In this document: piece after piece, positions 26,881-35,990 of the stretch
Position numbering within the stretch: position 1 is the first letter of the stretch
Layout: every line of letters begins with the position of its first letter
DNA from: Cycloclasticus sp.
GTDB taxonomy: Bacteria > Pseudomonadota > Gammaproteobacteria > Methylococcales > Cycloclasticaceae
Direction: 5' to 3'
NCBI GenBank assembly: GCA_002733135.1
Contig: NVUJ01000020.1
Location: 1-42,388, forward strand
Length of the DNA stretch: 42,388 nucleotides
Translations under genes and position numbers: made by a program
The notes under the pieces: model-generated
Told to the model about the DNA's origin: nothing
What the model saw: only the letters and a program-made list of their open reading frames with translations
Database searches by the model: none

Positions 26881-28110
26881 TTAAGCAAAAAACAAATAAC
26901 CGATAACAATGGCAACAATAATTCCAATAAGGTCTGCAAAAAGACCGCAAGCAACAGCGTGACGAGCTTTCTTGATACCCACGGCACCAAAGTAAACAGC
27001 GAGCACATAGAATGTCGTCTCGGTGCTACCTTGAACGATAGATGCTAAACGGCCAGCAAATGAGTCTGCGCCATGAATCTGCATGGTTTCTATCATCATA
27101 GCTCTGGCACCACTGCCACTGAGTGGCTTCATAAAGGCGGTTGGTAAGGCATCGACAAAACGACCATCTAAGGAAAAAGCAGCCAATAAAGAACGCAGGC
27201 CATCTAGGCCAATATCTAAGGCACCGCTGGCTCGAAACACGCCAATAGCAACTAACATAGCAACTAAGTAAGGAATAATCATAACAGCGGTTTGAAAGCC
27301 TTCTTTAGCGCCTTCAATGAATGACTCGTATACATTGATACGCTTTTTAACCGCCCCAACCATAAAGGTAACTATTAAAGTGAAGATAATTAAGTTGCTA
27401 ACTAGAGCAGATTGTTGCTGCATAACAGACTGCTCTAATTGGGAGAAGTACATCAAAATAGCCATAATTAAGGCGCTAAAGCCGCCTAAGTAAGCCAGTA
27501 TTATTGGGTCATAGAGCTTAATTCGCTGGACACTGGCAACCGCGATTAAGCCCGCTATTGTTGATGCATACGTAGCGATTAAGATGGGAATAAATACATC
27601 GGTGGGATTAGCCGCGCCCATTTGCGCTCGGTAAGTGAATATAGTGAGTGGGAACAAGGTGACAGCAGAGGTGTTTATCACTAAAAATAAGATTTGAGCA
27701 TTACTCGCAGTGTCTTTTAATGGGTTAAGCTCTTGTAAATGTTGCATGGCACGAATACCCAAGGGTGTTGCAGCGTTATCCAACCCAAGCATGTTCGCCG
27801 ATAAATTCATGACCATTGAACCAAAAGCAGGGTGGTTGGCTGGAACATCAGGCATCAGGCGTTTTAATAATGGATTTAAAAATCGAGTTAATAAGGCTAT
27901 AAAGCCACTTTTTTCACCTATTTTCATAATCCCCATCCAAAAACATAGGACGCCCGTTAAGCCTAATGCAATTTCAAAGGCTGTTTTGGATAGGGTAAAT
28001 GTAGCTAGCGTTATGTCATTAAAGACGCCAGCGTCACCTAAGATAAATAGTCGATATAGTCCAGTAATAAAGGCAATGAAAAAAAAGCCGAGCCAAATAA
28101 TATTTAACAT
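26881..28110 (-). CDS. SpmA/SpmB-like nucleoside-recognition (Gate) membrane protein
   Basis: This 409-residue polytopic membrane protein has about ten hydrophobic segments and two Gate-type halves, corresponding to Bacillus SpmA and SpmB joined in one chain. Such fused forms occur in many non-sporulating proteobacteria, where the transported compound is not known. The segments NMLGLDNAATPLG and STETTFYVLAVYFG are typical of the SpmA and SpmB halves. It is divergent from mazG with 17 bp between the starts. Confidence 0.8.
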   Translation of the reverse strand: MLNIIWLGFFFIAFITGLYRLFILGDAGVFNDITLATFTLSKTAFEIALGLTGVLCFWMGIMKIGEKSGFIALLTRFLNPLLKRLMPDVPANHPAFGSMVMNLSANMLGLDNAATPLGIRAMQHLQELNPLKDTASNAQILFLVINTSAVTLFPLTIFTYRAQMGAANPTDVFIPILIATYASTIAGLIAVASVQRIKLYDPIILAYLGGFSALIMAILMYFSQLEQSVMQQQSALVSNLIIFTLIVTFMVGAVKKRINVYESFIEGAKEGFQTAVMIIPYLVAMLVAIGVFRASGALDIGLDGLRSLLAAFSLDGRFVDALPTAFMKPLSGSGARAMMIETMQIHGADSFAGRLASIVQGSTETTFYVLAVYFGAVGIKKARHAVACGLFADLIGIIVAIVIGYLFFA

Positions 28111-28127
28111 AAAATGAGAGATACTGG

Positions 28128-28988
28128 GTGTCTGATAATCTAATTAAACTTTACCACAGCAAAAAGATGGCGGAAAAAAATATCGAAACGAATAATAAGA
28201 TATCTGAATTACTGCAAATTATGGGGCAATTAAGAGAGCCAAAGAATGGTTGTCCGTGGGATTTACAGCAAAATTTCGAGTCAATTGCTCCGTATACGAT
28301 TGAAGAAGCTTATGAGGTGGCTGAGGCTATTCAACAAGCTGATATGCCAGCTTTGCGCGATGAATTAGGCGACTTATTGTTTCAGGTGGTTTTTCACTCG
28401 AGATTGGCTGAAGAGCAAGAGTTATTTAATTTTGATGATGTAGTAACCGCGATATGCGAAAAATTAACCCATCGGCATCCTCATGTATTTGCTGGTGAAA
28501 ATGTCCCAGAGGAGCTGTTAGCAAACCGATGGGAGGCTGAGAAGCGAAAGGAAAAGGAGGGTGATGGATATGTGAGTGTCCTCAATGCAGTTAGCGTGCA
28601 TCAACCGGCAATGAATCAAGCTTATAAACTTCAAAAGAAAGCGGCATCAGTGGGGTTCGATTGGGCGAGTATAGAACCTGTCATCGAAAAGTTAGATGAA
28701 GAAATTTCAGAAATTAAACATGAAATTAAAAAACATGATAACCAGCGCCGCATAGAAGAAGAATTAGGTGACGTATTGTTTAGTTGTATAAATTTAGCGC
28801 GACACGTGAATGTTGATCCTGAGTGGTCGCTACGTGGAGCCAATAAACGTTTTTCTGAACGCTTTACTTATATAGAGCAACAGTTAAACAGTAAGCGTTT
28901 GAAAATTGAAGACTGCTCAATAGAGATGCTTGATGAGCTTTGGAATGAAGCAAAGAAAATAATTAAGAGAGACGCGGACAGTTTGTAG
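28128..28988 (+). CDS. mazG: Nucleoside triphosphate pyrophosphohydrolase MazG
   Basis: This protein with tandem MazG domains hydrolyses NTPs to NMP and PPi and lowers aberrant nucleotides or ppGpp. The first domain has NGCPWD, EEAYE (59-63) and DELGDLLF (78-85); the second has EEELGDVLFSCINLAR. The frame can start at GTG 28128 (286 residues) or ATG 28167 (273 residues). E. coli MazG has 263, and conservation begins after the ATG, so the ATG start is at least as likely. Confidence 0.92.
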   Translation: MSDNLIKLYHSKKMAEKNIETNNKISELLQIMGQLREPKNGCPWDLQQNFESIAPYTIEEAYEVAEAIQQADMPALRDELGDLLFQVVFHSRLAEEQELFNFDDVVTAICEKLTHRHPHVFAGENVPEELLANRWEAEKRKEKEGDGYVSVLNAVSVHQPAMNQAYKLQKKAASVGFDWASIEPVIEKLDEEISEIKHEIKKHDNQRRIEEELGDVLFSCINLARHVNVDPEWSLRGANKRFSERFTYIEQQLNSKRLKIEDCSIEMLDELWNEAKKIIKRDADSL

Positions 28989-28995
28989 GGAAGGG
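28988..28995 (+). other. KOPS-type FtsK-orienting octamer
   Basis: GGGAAGGG matches the FtsK translocation signal GGGNAGGG and points right, towards the dif site at 35464-35491. It overlaps the mazG stop region. A single octamer can arise by chance. Confidence 0.35.
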
Positions 28996-29145
28996 ACTGT
29001 AAACAAAAAACTTAGAATATTTGAATTAGTTTTAGTATACTCATAATTCAATTGCGTTAATTGTCGTAATTTATAGTAATAATTTAAATTAATAAAAATA
29101 TTTAACCAACTGATTTATAAGTATTTTTTTAGGAGAGAGAAGAAG

Positions 29146-29361
29146 ATGTCAGAAAGAGTTAAGGGTATTGTTAAGTGGTTTAATAATTCAAAAGGTTTTG
29201 GATTTATTCAACCGGATGCTGGTGGTGAAGATGTATTTGTTCATTTTAGAGCGATACAGGGTGATGGTTTTCGTACGTTAAAAGAAAACCAAGCCGTTGA
29301 ATTCACTATTACTAAAGGCGAGAAAGGGCTTCAAGCAGAAGAAGTTACTGGTCTAGAGTAA
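29146..29361 (+). CDS. Cold shock domain protein
   Basis: The 71-residue protein is a single cold shock domain with RNP1 KGFGFI (16-21) and RNP2 DVFVHF (29-34). It binds single-stranded RNA/DNA as an RNA chaperone. It has a strong AGGAGAGAG ribosome-binding site and an AT-rich 157-bp upstream region, enough for a long untranslated leader such as those of cold-induced csp genes. Whether it is cold-induced cannot be seen. Confidence 0.93.
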   Translation: MSERVKGIVKWFNNSKGFGFIQPDAGGEDVFVHFRAIQGDGFRTLKENQAVEFTITKGEKGLQAEEVTGLE

Positions 29362-29427
29362 AGATTTTCGCTATTTATTTAGCGATTAGTTAATCAGACG
29401 TTTTACAACAACACCTATTGGCAAGAT

Positions 29428-30630
29428 TTATTGCTGATAGGTCTGTGTTACGTAGTGTTCAACAATTTTTTGGAATTGCTCCGCTATATCGTTGCCTTTT
29501 AATGTGACGTCCTTTTTTCCGTTAATGTAAACGGGGGCAACTGGCTTTTCACCAGTTCCTGGTAAACTGATACCAATATTTGCATTTTTGCTTTCACCAG
29601 GGCCATTTACAACACAACCCATCACAGCGACTTTCATATCTTCAACACCGGCGTATTGTGTTTTCCACTCGGGCATTTTATGTCGCAAATAAGTCTGTAT
29701 ATCTTGTGCCAGTTTTTGGAAGTAATCACTGGTAGTGCGCCCACAGCCAGGGCATGAAATAACGGCGGGAGTGAATGAACGCAAGCCCATGGATTGCAAA
29801 ATCTCCTGTGCCACAATCACTTCTTGGCAACGGTCGCCACCGGGTTCAGGTGTAAGCGATATACGAATAGTATTACCGATCCCTTGGTGGAGCAGAACAG
29901 CTAAGGCCGCTGTTGAGGAAACGATGCCCTTACTTCCCATACCAGCTTCAGTTAAGCCAAGGTGTAGCGGGTAGTCACAACGTGACGCTAAATCTTGATA
30001 AACAGAGATAAGATCTTGTACCCCACTCATTTTACAAGACAGTATGATTTTATTTCTTGGTAAACCAATTTCAACCGCTTTTTCAGCGCTTTCAATGGCA
30101 GAGGTAATCACTGCGTCATGCATCACAGCTACAGAATCTCTAGGCGTGCTAGATGATGAGTTTTCATCCATTAACCTGGCCAAAACAGCGGGATCTAAAC
30201 TGCCCCAGTTAACGCCTATACGCACGGGTTTGTCATACTGAATTGCAAACTCAATCATTTGCGCGAATTGTGGGTCTCGTTTGCTGCCGCGCCCAACATT
30301 GCCGGGGTTAATGCGGTATTTGGCTAACGCCTGTGCGCAACACGGGTATTTAGCGAGTAATTTATGCCCATTGAAATGAAAATCACCAACCAAAGGCACG
30401 TGACAGTCAAAAGCATCCAGCCGTTGCCTAATGACTGAGACAGCGGCCGCAGATTCTTCGGAGTTTACTGTAATGCGAACAAGCTCAGAGCCAGCCTTGG
30501 CTAACTCCATGACCTGTTTAACGGTTTTATTAATATCGGCAGTATCGGTGTTCGTCATCGATTGGATAACAATCGGCAAGCCGTGGCCTATTTGAACGGA
30601 TCCAACGTTAACGATAAGTGGGTTTGGCAT
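29428..30630 (-). CDS. ispG: 4-hydroxy-3-methylbut-2-enyl diphosphate synthase (IspG)
   Basis: This 400-residue 4Fe-4S enzyme is the penultimate step of the MEP isoprenoid pathway. Cluster ligands are C293 and C296 (CPGCGR), C339 and E346 (GCVVNGPGE). It has CPGCGRTTS where E. coli has CPTCSR, resembling the alphaproteobacterial branch, which might reflect transfer or deep divergence. A TATAAT hexamer on the minus strand (30668-30663) about 33 bp upstream is a plausible -10 box. The gene is convergent with the cold shock gene. Confidence 0.95.
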   Translation of the reverse strand: MPNPLIVNVGSVQIGHGLPIVIQSMTNTDTADINKTVKQVMELAKAGSELVRITVNSEESAAAVSVIRQRLDAFDCHVPLVGDFHFNGHKLLAKYPCCAQALAKYRINPGNVGRGSKRDPQFAQMIEFAIQYDKPVRIGVNWGSLDPAVLARLMDENSSSSTPRDSVAVMHDAVITSAIESAEKAVEIGLPRNKIILSCKMSGVQDLISVYQDLASRCDYPLHLGLTEAGMGSKGIVSSTAALAVLLHQGIGNTIRISLTPEPGGDRCQEVIVAQEILQSMGLRSFTPAVISCPGCGRTTSDYFQKLAQDIQTYLRHKMPEWKTQYAGVEDMKVAVMGCVVNGPGESKNANIGISLPGTGEKPVAPVYINGKKDVTLKGNDIAEQFQKIVEHYVTQTYQQ

Positions 30631-30817
30631 AAAGGAATCGTGTAACTTAACTAAAGACTCTCATTATATCGTCTATCGCCGGTTATTTTTGATTAATAGC
30701 CAAAGGGCATAAGTTTCATTGAAGCGAAAGGTAAAAGTCTCCGCTTAACTCAACTTTAAAAGAAAGCAAAGGCAACTGTGCGGGGTCTTTAGTTACGAAT
30801 GAAGCGTAATTAAATCA

Positions 30818-32056
30818 ATGATTGATTCAGGCATGCACATGATAGAAACAATAGTTATATTTTCTGTTCTGCTATTAATAGCAATATTGTTTGAACCGGT
30901 ATCGAAACGATTCAAGTTTCCTTTTTCTAGTTTATTGGTTCTGGTGGGCTTTATTGGCTCAGAATTAATCGTGTTAGCTGGGTTCGATACGGGCCTTCGG
31001 TGGGATGATTTTGTCGGTATTATCTTGCATTTTTTGGTGCCCATTATCGTCTTTGAATCGGCGTTTAATGCAAACTTTAAAGTGCTCAGGTCAAATATTG
31101 GTACGGTGCTGTATCTAGCGATTCCTTGTATGTTCTTAGCCTCTATCATCACCGGGCTGATTATCTTTATAGGTATTGGCAATAGCGTTGGGTTTCCAAT
31201 AACGTCGGCATTGCTGGCCGGTATTATCTTGTCGGCAACTGACCCAGTGGCGGTAGTGGATATTTTCAAAAAACTTGGCGCACCCGCCAGGCTAACTGCT
31301 TTGTTAGAAGGGGAAAGCTTATTTAACGATGCCACAGCCATTGTTGCTTATACGCTGTTGGTATCTTTTGCACTTAATGAATCAGGCATGCAAACGGCCC
31401 CATCAGTCATTGTGTTTTTCCTTAAAAATGCACTCGGTGGCTTGGTCGTTGGCTTATTGGTTTCCTATGTTGCATCAAGGCTGTATTCATTGTCTACGAA
31501 TCACTTTGCTTATGCTTTATTCGGCATATTGACGGCTATTTTTTCCTTTTATTTTGCGGAACATGTACTTCATGTGTCGGGCATTGTTTCAGTGCTGGCT
31601 GGTGGCCTTTATTTGGGTGAGTTTTATCGAAATAATCAAGCAAATAACGATACATTCAGTGCTAATTTATGGGAGTTGAATGCCTATATAGCGAATGCCA
31701 TTTTATTTATTTTAGTCGGTGTAACGATAACGGTCTCAATGTTTACAGGTCAATGGCTAGCTATGTTGATGGGTATTTTTGCCGCAACGATTGCAAGAAC
31801 CGTTGTTGTTTATGGTTGTTTGCCCGTTTTTACGTTTATCCCAAGTGTTCAAAAAGTTGATTGCAGGACGAAAAATGTAATGATGTGGGGTGGATTAAGA
31901 GGCGCTGTTTCATTAGCCCTAGCGTTGTCCATTTCTACAGATATAGAGGGTTGGTATACCATTCAGTCGATTGTGTACGGTGTCGTTATTTTCACTTTAT
32001 TCGTTCAGGCGCCCTTTATGGAAAAGTTGGTGCTAAAACTAAAAGAGAGCATTTAA
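30818..32056 (+). CDS. CPA1-family Na+/H+ antiporter
   Basis: This 412-residue protein has about twelve hydrophobic helices. The ion-binding motifs of the CPA1/NhaP group are present: SATDPVAVV with D142, and LEGESLFNDATA with N170-D171. It should exchange Na+ or K+ for protons at the inner membrane. Alternative in-frame ATG codons lie at codons 6 and 8, and no strong ribosome-binding site decides among them. Its end overlaps the convergent aminotransferase by 4 bp. Confidence 0.88.
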   Translation: MIDSGMHMIETIVIFSVLLLIAILFEPVSKRFKFPFSSLLVLVGFIGSELIVLAGFDTGLRWDDFVGIILHFLVPIIVFESAFNANFKVLRSNIGTVLYLAIPCMFLASIITGLIIFIGIGNSVGFPITSALLAGIILSATDPVAVVDIFKKLGAPARLTALLEGESLFNDATAIVAYTLLVSFALNESGMQTAPSVIVFFLKNALGGLVVGLLVSYVASRLYSLSTNHFAYALFGILTAIFSFYFAEHVLHVSGIVSVLAGGLYLGEFYRNNQANNDTFSANLWELNAYIANAILFILVGVTITVSMFTGQWLAMLMGIFAATIARTVVVYGCLPVFTFIPSVQKVDCRTKNVMMWGGLRGAVSLALALSISTDIEGWYTIQSIVYGVVIFTLFVQAPFMEKLVLKLKESI

Positions 32057-33192
32057 GCGGTATCTAAGAATTTATCGATAAGAGCAAACGCCCGGTCGAT
32101 GATAGGGTTTGGTGTATAAAAGTGTGGAGAAAAGCGGATGCCACCACCACGTTTTGCACAAACAACATTGTTTGTCGTTAGGTAGTTAAACAGCACATCA
32201 GTTTGATTGTTAGAGGGTTTAAAAACCACAATATTATTGCCGTGTTCATCGGGGTTTGTTAGCAAGGTCAGTGAGTTATTTTGATTCACTTTATCAATCA
32301 CGTATTGTCCGCGTTCTACAACGTTTTTTGCAACGGTCTCCATGCCGACGCCTAACAGTAAACCTATACTGGCTGATAGGGCGTGTATGCTTAGCATATT
32401 TGGGCTACCGCACTCAAATCGACGGGCCGTTGTGGTTTCTTCCCAAGTGGTCGCGTCGTAGTTTCCCATGTCCTCGACCATGTGCCAGCCAAATTGAGTG
32501 AGTTTGAGTTTGTTGAGTGATGCTTGTCGGCAATAAAAAAAGCCTAAGCCTTCAGGGCCTAATAACCATTTATGCCCATCAGCCATCACGAAATCGGCCT
32601 GGTATCGTTGTACGTCAAATTCAAAGGCACCAATCGACTGAATTGCATCGATACAAAATAAAACATTTTTTTGACGACAGACTTCGCCTAAGCGCTCTAA
32701 GTCAACACGCAAGCCGGATGCGTATTGCACAGAGCTTATCGTTAAGAGGCGAGTATTGCCGTCAATTTGATTGATAAGCTCAGCAGTTGGGTCGCTAACG
32801 TTTTTAAGCGGCGTTTTTTTAACAGTAACGCCTTGATTAGCCAATGATTCCCAAGGAATCATATTTGAGGGGAACTCCTCATCGCTGCTAACAATATTGT
32901 CACCCTTGTTCCAATCTAGGCCGTATGCGACAAAGGACAGGGCTTCGGAGGTGTTTTTAACCAACGCAATTTCGTCTACAGAGCAGGCGTTTATAAGCTC
33001 TGCTATTTGTTTTTTTAATCGTGCCTCAACCTTTAGCCAATTAGCGTATTTTTTTGAGCCAATGGTGACGTTTTCGCGACAAAACTCATTAACAGCTCGT
33101 TCTGTTCGTACCGGCCATGGCGCAACGGCAGCGTGGTTTAGGTACATTACCTCATCGTCCAAATTAAATTCTTTATCGAAATTGCTAGTCAT
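32053..33192 (-). CDS. Class V aminotransferase (cysteine desulfurase-like)
   Basis: This 379-residue PLP enzyme has the Schiff-base lysine K208 in DGHKWLLGPEGLGF, the IDAIQSIGAF block before it and the N-terminal LNHAAVAPWP. It resembles the SufS/Csd and isopenicillin-epimerase-like group. No conserved active-site cysteine loop typical of SufS is obvious near the C-terminus (CAKRGGGIRFSPHFY is present instead), so the substrate may not be cysteine. There is no suf or isc partner nearby. Confidence 0.82.
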   Translation of the reverse strand: MTSNFDKEFNLDDEVMYLNHAAVAPWPVRTERAVNEFCRENVTIGSKKYANWLKVEARLKKQIAELINACSVDEIALVKNTSEALSFVAYGLDWNKGDNIVSSDEEFPSNMIPWESLANQGVTVKKTPLKNVSDPTAELINQIDGNTRLLTISSVQYASGLRVDLERLGEVCRQKNVLFCIDAIQSIGAFEFDVQRYQADFVMADGHKWLLGPEGLGFFYCRQASLNKLKLTQFGWHMVEDMGNYDATTWEETTTARRFECGSPNMLSIHALSASIGLLLGVGMETVAKNVVERGQYVIDKVNQNNSLTLLTNPDEHGNNIVVFKPSNNQTDVLFNYLTTNNVVCAKRGGGIRFSPHFYTPNPIIDRAFALIDKFLDTA

Positions 33193-33288
33193 CAGTCATC
33201 GTGGGCTGTTAAAACTCCATTCTATCCTTTTTAATATATTCCTTATAGACTTACGGGTATCGTTTTATGAAGGGTGTGAGGAGGATGA

Positions 33289-33966
33289 GTGTTAAGTTTT
33301 GGCCATAGAGGGGCGATGGGTTATGCGCCTGAGAACACCTTGTTATCTATCCGCAAAGCTATTGATTTAGGTGCGAGTTGGGTTGAGATTGACGTGTACC
33401 TTGTTGATCAGCAGTTATTAGTTATTCATGACGAAACGCTGGAAAGAACAACAAACGGGAGCGGGCGGCTGAGCGAATATAAGTTTGCAGAGTTAAGGCA
33501 GTTTGATGCCGGGCAGGGTGAACGTATTCCGACTCTGCAGGAAGTGATTGATATTACCAAGGGTAAAGTAGGGTTGAATGTAGAGCTGAAAGGTAAAGGA
33601 ACGGCTATAGCGGTTATTAAATGTCTGGCATCTCTAGACGTTAAACATAAAGATAGTATTTTGATATCTTCCTTTAAAATAAATGAGTTAGAACAAATAG
33701 CGCAGGCAGATTCAATGATTAAAATAGGCGTATTAACTGACAAGAATGCTGACGCAGCATTTACATGGGCGAGTACGTTACAGGCGTATTCGATACACTT
33801 AAGCAAGCGAATGGTTAGCCAGGCGTTGGTTAAACGCGCACGCGAAGCCGGACTACAACTATATGTCTACACGGTTAATAGTGAAGCGGATATACGTCGA
33901 ATGAGAGAAATGGGCGTAGATGGGGTATTTAGTGATTACCCAGATCGTGTGCTAGTAGGTGCCTAA
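33289..33966 (+). CDS. Glycerophosphodiester phosphodiesterase
   Basis: The 225-residue TIM-barrel enzyme releases glycerol-3-phosphate from deacylated phospholipids. Catalytic and metal residues are H6-R7, E15 (PENT), E33, D35 and H47 (HDETLERTTNG). There is no signal peptide, so it is cytosolic (UgpQ-like). A stop codon immediately precedes the GTG at 33289, which is therefore the only early start. AGGAGG lies at 33279-33284. It could recycle products of the acyltransferase/hydrolase at 20774-23071. Confidence 0.92.
   Translation: MLSFGHRGAMGYAPENTLLSIRKAIDLGASWVEIDVYLVDQQLLVIHDETLERTTNGSGRLSEYKFAELRQFDAGQGERIPTLQEVIDITKGKVGLNVELKGKGTAIAVIKCLASLDVKHKDSILISSFKINELEQIAQADSMIKIGVLTDKNADAAFTWASTLQAYSIHLSKRMVSQALVKRAREAGLQLYVYTVNSEADIRRMREMGVDGVFSDYPDRVLVGA
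33511..33518 (+). other. KOPS-type FtsK-orienting octamer
   Basis: GGGCAGGG matches GGGNAGGG and points right towards the dif site about 2 kb away. It lies inside the phosphodiesterase gene. A second match in the same orientation at 1720-1727 (GGGGAGGG) lies within pdhC. Confidence 0.35.
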
Positions 33967-35301
33967 CTGGGCCAGTTTTTTAAGCTGTGAACGAGTATAT
34001 AGTAAGGTATACATCATGCTGATTAAAACAATCAAAACGACAGAGCCAAATAACCACTCAAGGCCAAGCTCAAGCACGGTAATTAGGTAATAATTAACAC
34101 CAAGAGGCAGAATGAGTTGCCTGAAAAGCCCCATAATGACCGGAAAATCGGGCTGTTTAATAGCTTGTAGAGTTGCTACGCTAATAAATAAAGAAACGTA
34201 GCAAAAAAACGCCAAAGCATCGATACGTAAATAGGTAACGCCGGTGCTTATAATGTCTGTTTGCGGGCTAAAAAATCCCATTAAATGAGGCGACAAAAAC
34301 ACCATGATTGGAATGCAGACTATCGAGATAGTTAAGCCGATCAATAAACCTTTCCTATAAGTTTCAGCAATACGTCGATAGTTTTGTACGCCGAAATTTT
34401 GCCCTGCAATGGCTATAACGGCGGCATTTAAGCCTAATGCGGGTAATAGTAATACTTGTTCAAGCCGTAGCCCAACAGAATATCCAGCAACAGCATAATC
34501 TCCAAATCGGCTAACAAAACCAGTAATGATTAAACTGCCAATAATCATGATGAAAAAATTAAAACTAGCAGGTAAAACTTGCCTTAAAATTTTTGATGAT
34601 GTATCGCGATTGAACTGAGGAAAAGGCCGGTAACCAAGTTTATGACTGAGTATTTTTAATAAGTAAAAGGCAGAAGCGAGCTTGATAATAAGGGTTGCCC
34701 AAGCGAGACCGGAGACGCCCATATCTAAGCCAAACGTCAGTAGGGGGTTGAGCAAAAGGTTTGCAAAAAAGCCGACGATTAAGGCGTTACGATTGGTTTT
34801 TGTATCGCCCAATGCCATCAGTGCACCAGCCGCCACACTACTTATTGCAAATGCAATGTTGCCAATGAGTAGTATCTGGATGTATTCCCAAGCCAACTCA
34901 GATGGTGCTGTTTGTGTGCTAAGCCAATTAATGGCATCCCTAGCAAATAGCAACCCACCAAGAATGATAATAAATGAAAATATAAAACTAACGCCGATAG
35001 CGTTTTTAATAATGCATTTTAAATCATTGCTAGCTTTTGCAGATGATACTTCTGATGAAACCATCACAGACGTTCCGTTTTGCAAACCAGCGAGAAGTCC
35101 AATAAATAAATAAAAAACAAGGCTGGATATTGATAAGCCAACTAAAGCATCATCCGAAATTTTTCCAGCAAACCAGTTGTCAGTTAAATTATAGAGAGTA
35201 TTAAAAAGCATTCCCATAGATGCAGGAATGGCTAATTTTAATAAATGTCGATAAATTGAACCTTTTGTTAAGTCTTGATGACCTGTTGAAATTGTAGGCA
35301 T
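33952..35301 (-). CDS. MATE family multidrug exporter
   Basis: The 449-residue protein has about twelve hydrophobic helices in two similar halves and the MATE N-terminal pattern (IPASMGMLFNTLYNLTDNWFAG). It should export cationic drugs or metabolites against Na+ or H+. It is the last chromosomal gene before the dif site. The 3' end overlaps the phosphodiesterase gene by 15 bp on the other strand. Confidence 0.9.
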   Translation of the reverse strand: MPTISTGHQDLTKGSIYRHLLKLAIPASMGMLFNTLYNLTDNWFAGKISDDALVGLSISSLVFYLFIGLLAGLQNGTSVMVSSEVSSAKASNDLKCIIKNAIGVSFIFSFIIILGGLLFARDAINWLSTQTAPSELAWEYIQILLIGNIAFAISSVAAGALMALGDTKTNRNALIVGFFANLLLNPLLTFGLDMGVSGLAWATLIIKLASAFYLLKILSHKLGYRPFPQFNRDTSSKILRQVLPASFNFFIMIIGSLIITGFVSRFGDYAVAGYSVGLRLEQVLLLPALGLNAAVIAIAGQNFGVQNYRRIAETYRKGLLIGLTISIVCIPIMVFLSPHLMGFFSPQTDIISTGVTYLRIDALAFFCYVSLFISVATLQAIKQPDFPVIMGLFRQLILPLGVNYYLITVLELGLEWLFGSVVLIVLISMMYTLLYTRSQLKKLAQLGTY

Positions 35302-35463
35302 AAAAATTAAATTTTTGGAATCGCCTCATTATATAAGTTGATGCTTTAGATGTGTAAGGCAATACGTTTGTTTGATAAATCGTTTTTGTTTAGTTTATGA
35401 CTAGCAGGTGAGTTTCGTACAAGGTTTATTATTTTTTATTTGTGCCTTATATGCGTATATTCA

Positions 35464-35491
35464 ACTTCGTATAATGTATATTATGTTAAAT
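35464..35491 (+). other. dif site / left prophage attachment site (attL)
   Basis: This 28-bp XerC/XerD site has XerC arm ACTTCGTATAA, centre TGTATA and XerD arm TTATGTTAAAT. Centre and XerD arm are identical to E. coli dif. Overall 24 of 28 positions match E. coli, and the XerC arm fits the broader proteobacterial pattern with one change. It lies in a non-coding gap between the MATE gene and the prophage, so it is likely the functional chromosome-dimer resolution site. Confidence 0.85.
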
Positions 35492-35511
35492 TGGTAAACT
35501 TAAGATATTCA

Positions 35512-35548
35512 ACTATGCTTAAGGGTCAACAAATAATACAAGCATAGT
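35512..35548. repeat. 9-bp inverted repeat upstream of the left HTH gene
   Basis: ACTATGCTT (35512-35520) and AAGCATAGT (35540-35548) form a perfect inverted repeat around 19 bases, ending 4 bp before the ATG at 35553. It may be an operator or an RNA hairpin covering the ribosome-binding region. In the circular phage it lies inside the 3' end of the extended repressor frame. Confidence 0.6.
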
Positions 35549-35552
35549 AAAA

Positions 35553-35921
35553 ATGGATTTTGAATTACTGTATAGAAAACAATTTAACCGCAAAGGATTA
35601 GCACAATATTTAAAAATAACAGAACAAACTATTGAACGTTGGGAAAAAACAAACAAAGCGCCGATTGCTGTTATTAAATTAATGCAGATTTTAAACAAAG
35701 AACTTTCGCACACTGAAACAGAACTTAAAGATTTCTATTTCAAAAACGGTAGGCTTTTCACGCCAGAACACGAACCGATAACAGCAGGTTCAATACGAAG
35801 TATTAAATATCTGCGTATGACCATAGACCACCTAACAAAAGACAAGACGTTAAATAATGTGGCTAAAAGGCAACGTACGGCTACTGTCATAAATATTAAA
35901 CAGCATCGAAATAATGAGTAA
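35553..35921 (+). CDS. Phage HTH regulator (DUF3653-like)
   Basis: This 122-residue protein has an N-terminal helix-turn-helix (GLAQYLKITEQTIERWEKTNKAP, approximately residues 15-37) and a basic C-terminus. It resembles the small DNA-binding proteins found in Vibrio-type filamentous phages, but the family match is from memory. In the prophage it has no phage promoter upstream, only dif and host sequence. In the circular phage it would follow the repressor gene by 5 bp. Its role may be control of lysogeny or of excision. Confidence 0.65.
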   Translation: MDFELLYRKQFNRKGLAQYLKITEQTIERWEKTNKAPIAVIKLMQILNKELSHTETELKDFYFKNGRLFTPEHEPITAGSIRSIKYLRMTIDHLTKDKTLNNVAKRQRTATVINIKQHRNNE

Positions 35922-35990
35922 TTAGGTCAAGACAGAAAGAAGTTAATAATTCGTTGCACTCAGCACCCTAGAACTTCGAACTAAAGTGTC

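Noticed and set aside
29368-29385. TCGCTA/TAGCGA stem-loop after the cold shock gene as a terminator
   Set aside because: There is no T tract on either strand, so it is only a weak hairpin.
30793-31341. Minus-strand frame of 182 codons over the antiporter start
   Set aside because: It is antisense to the conserved CPA1 motifs and has no family features or ribosome-binding site.
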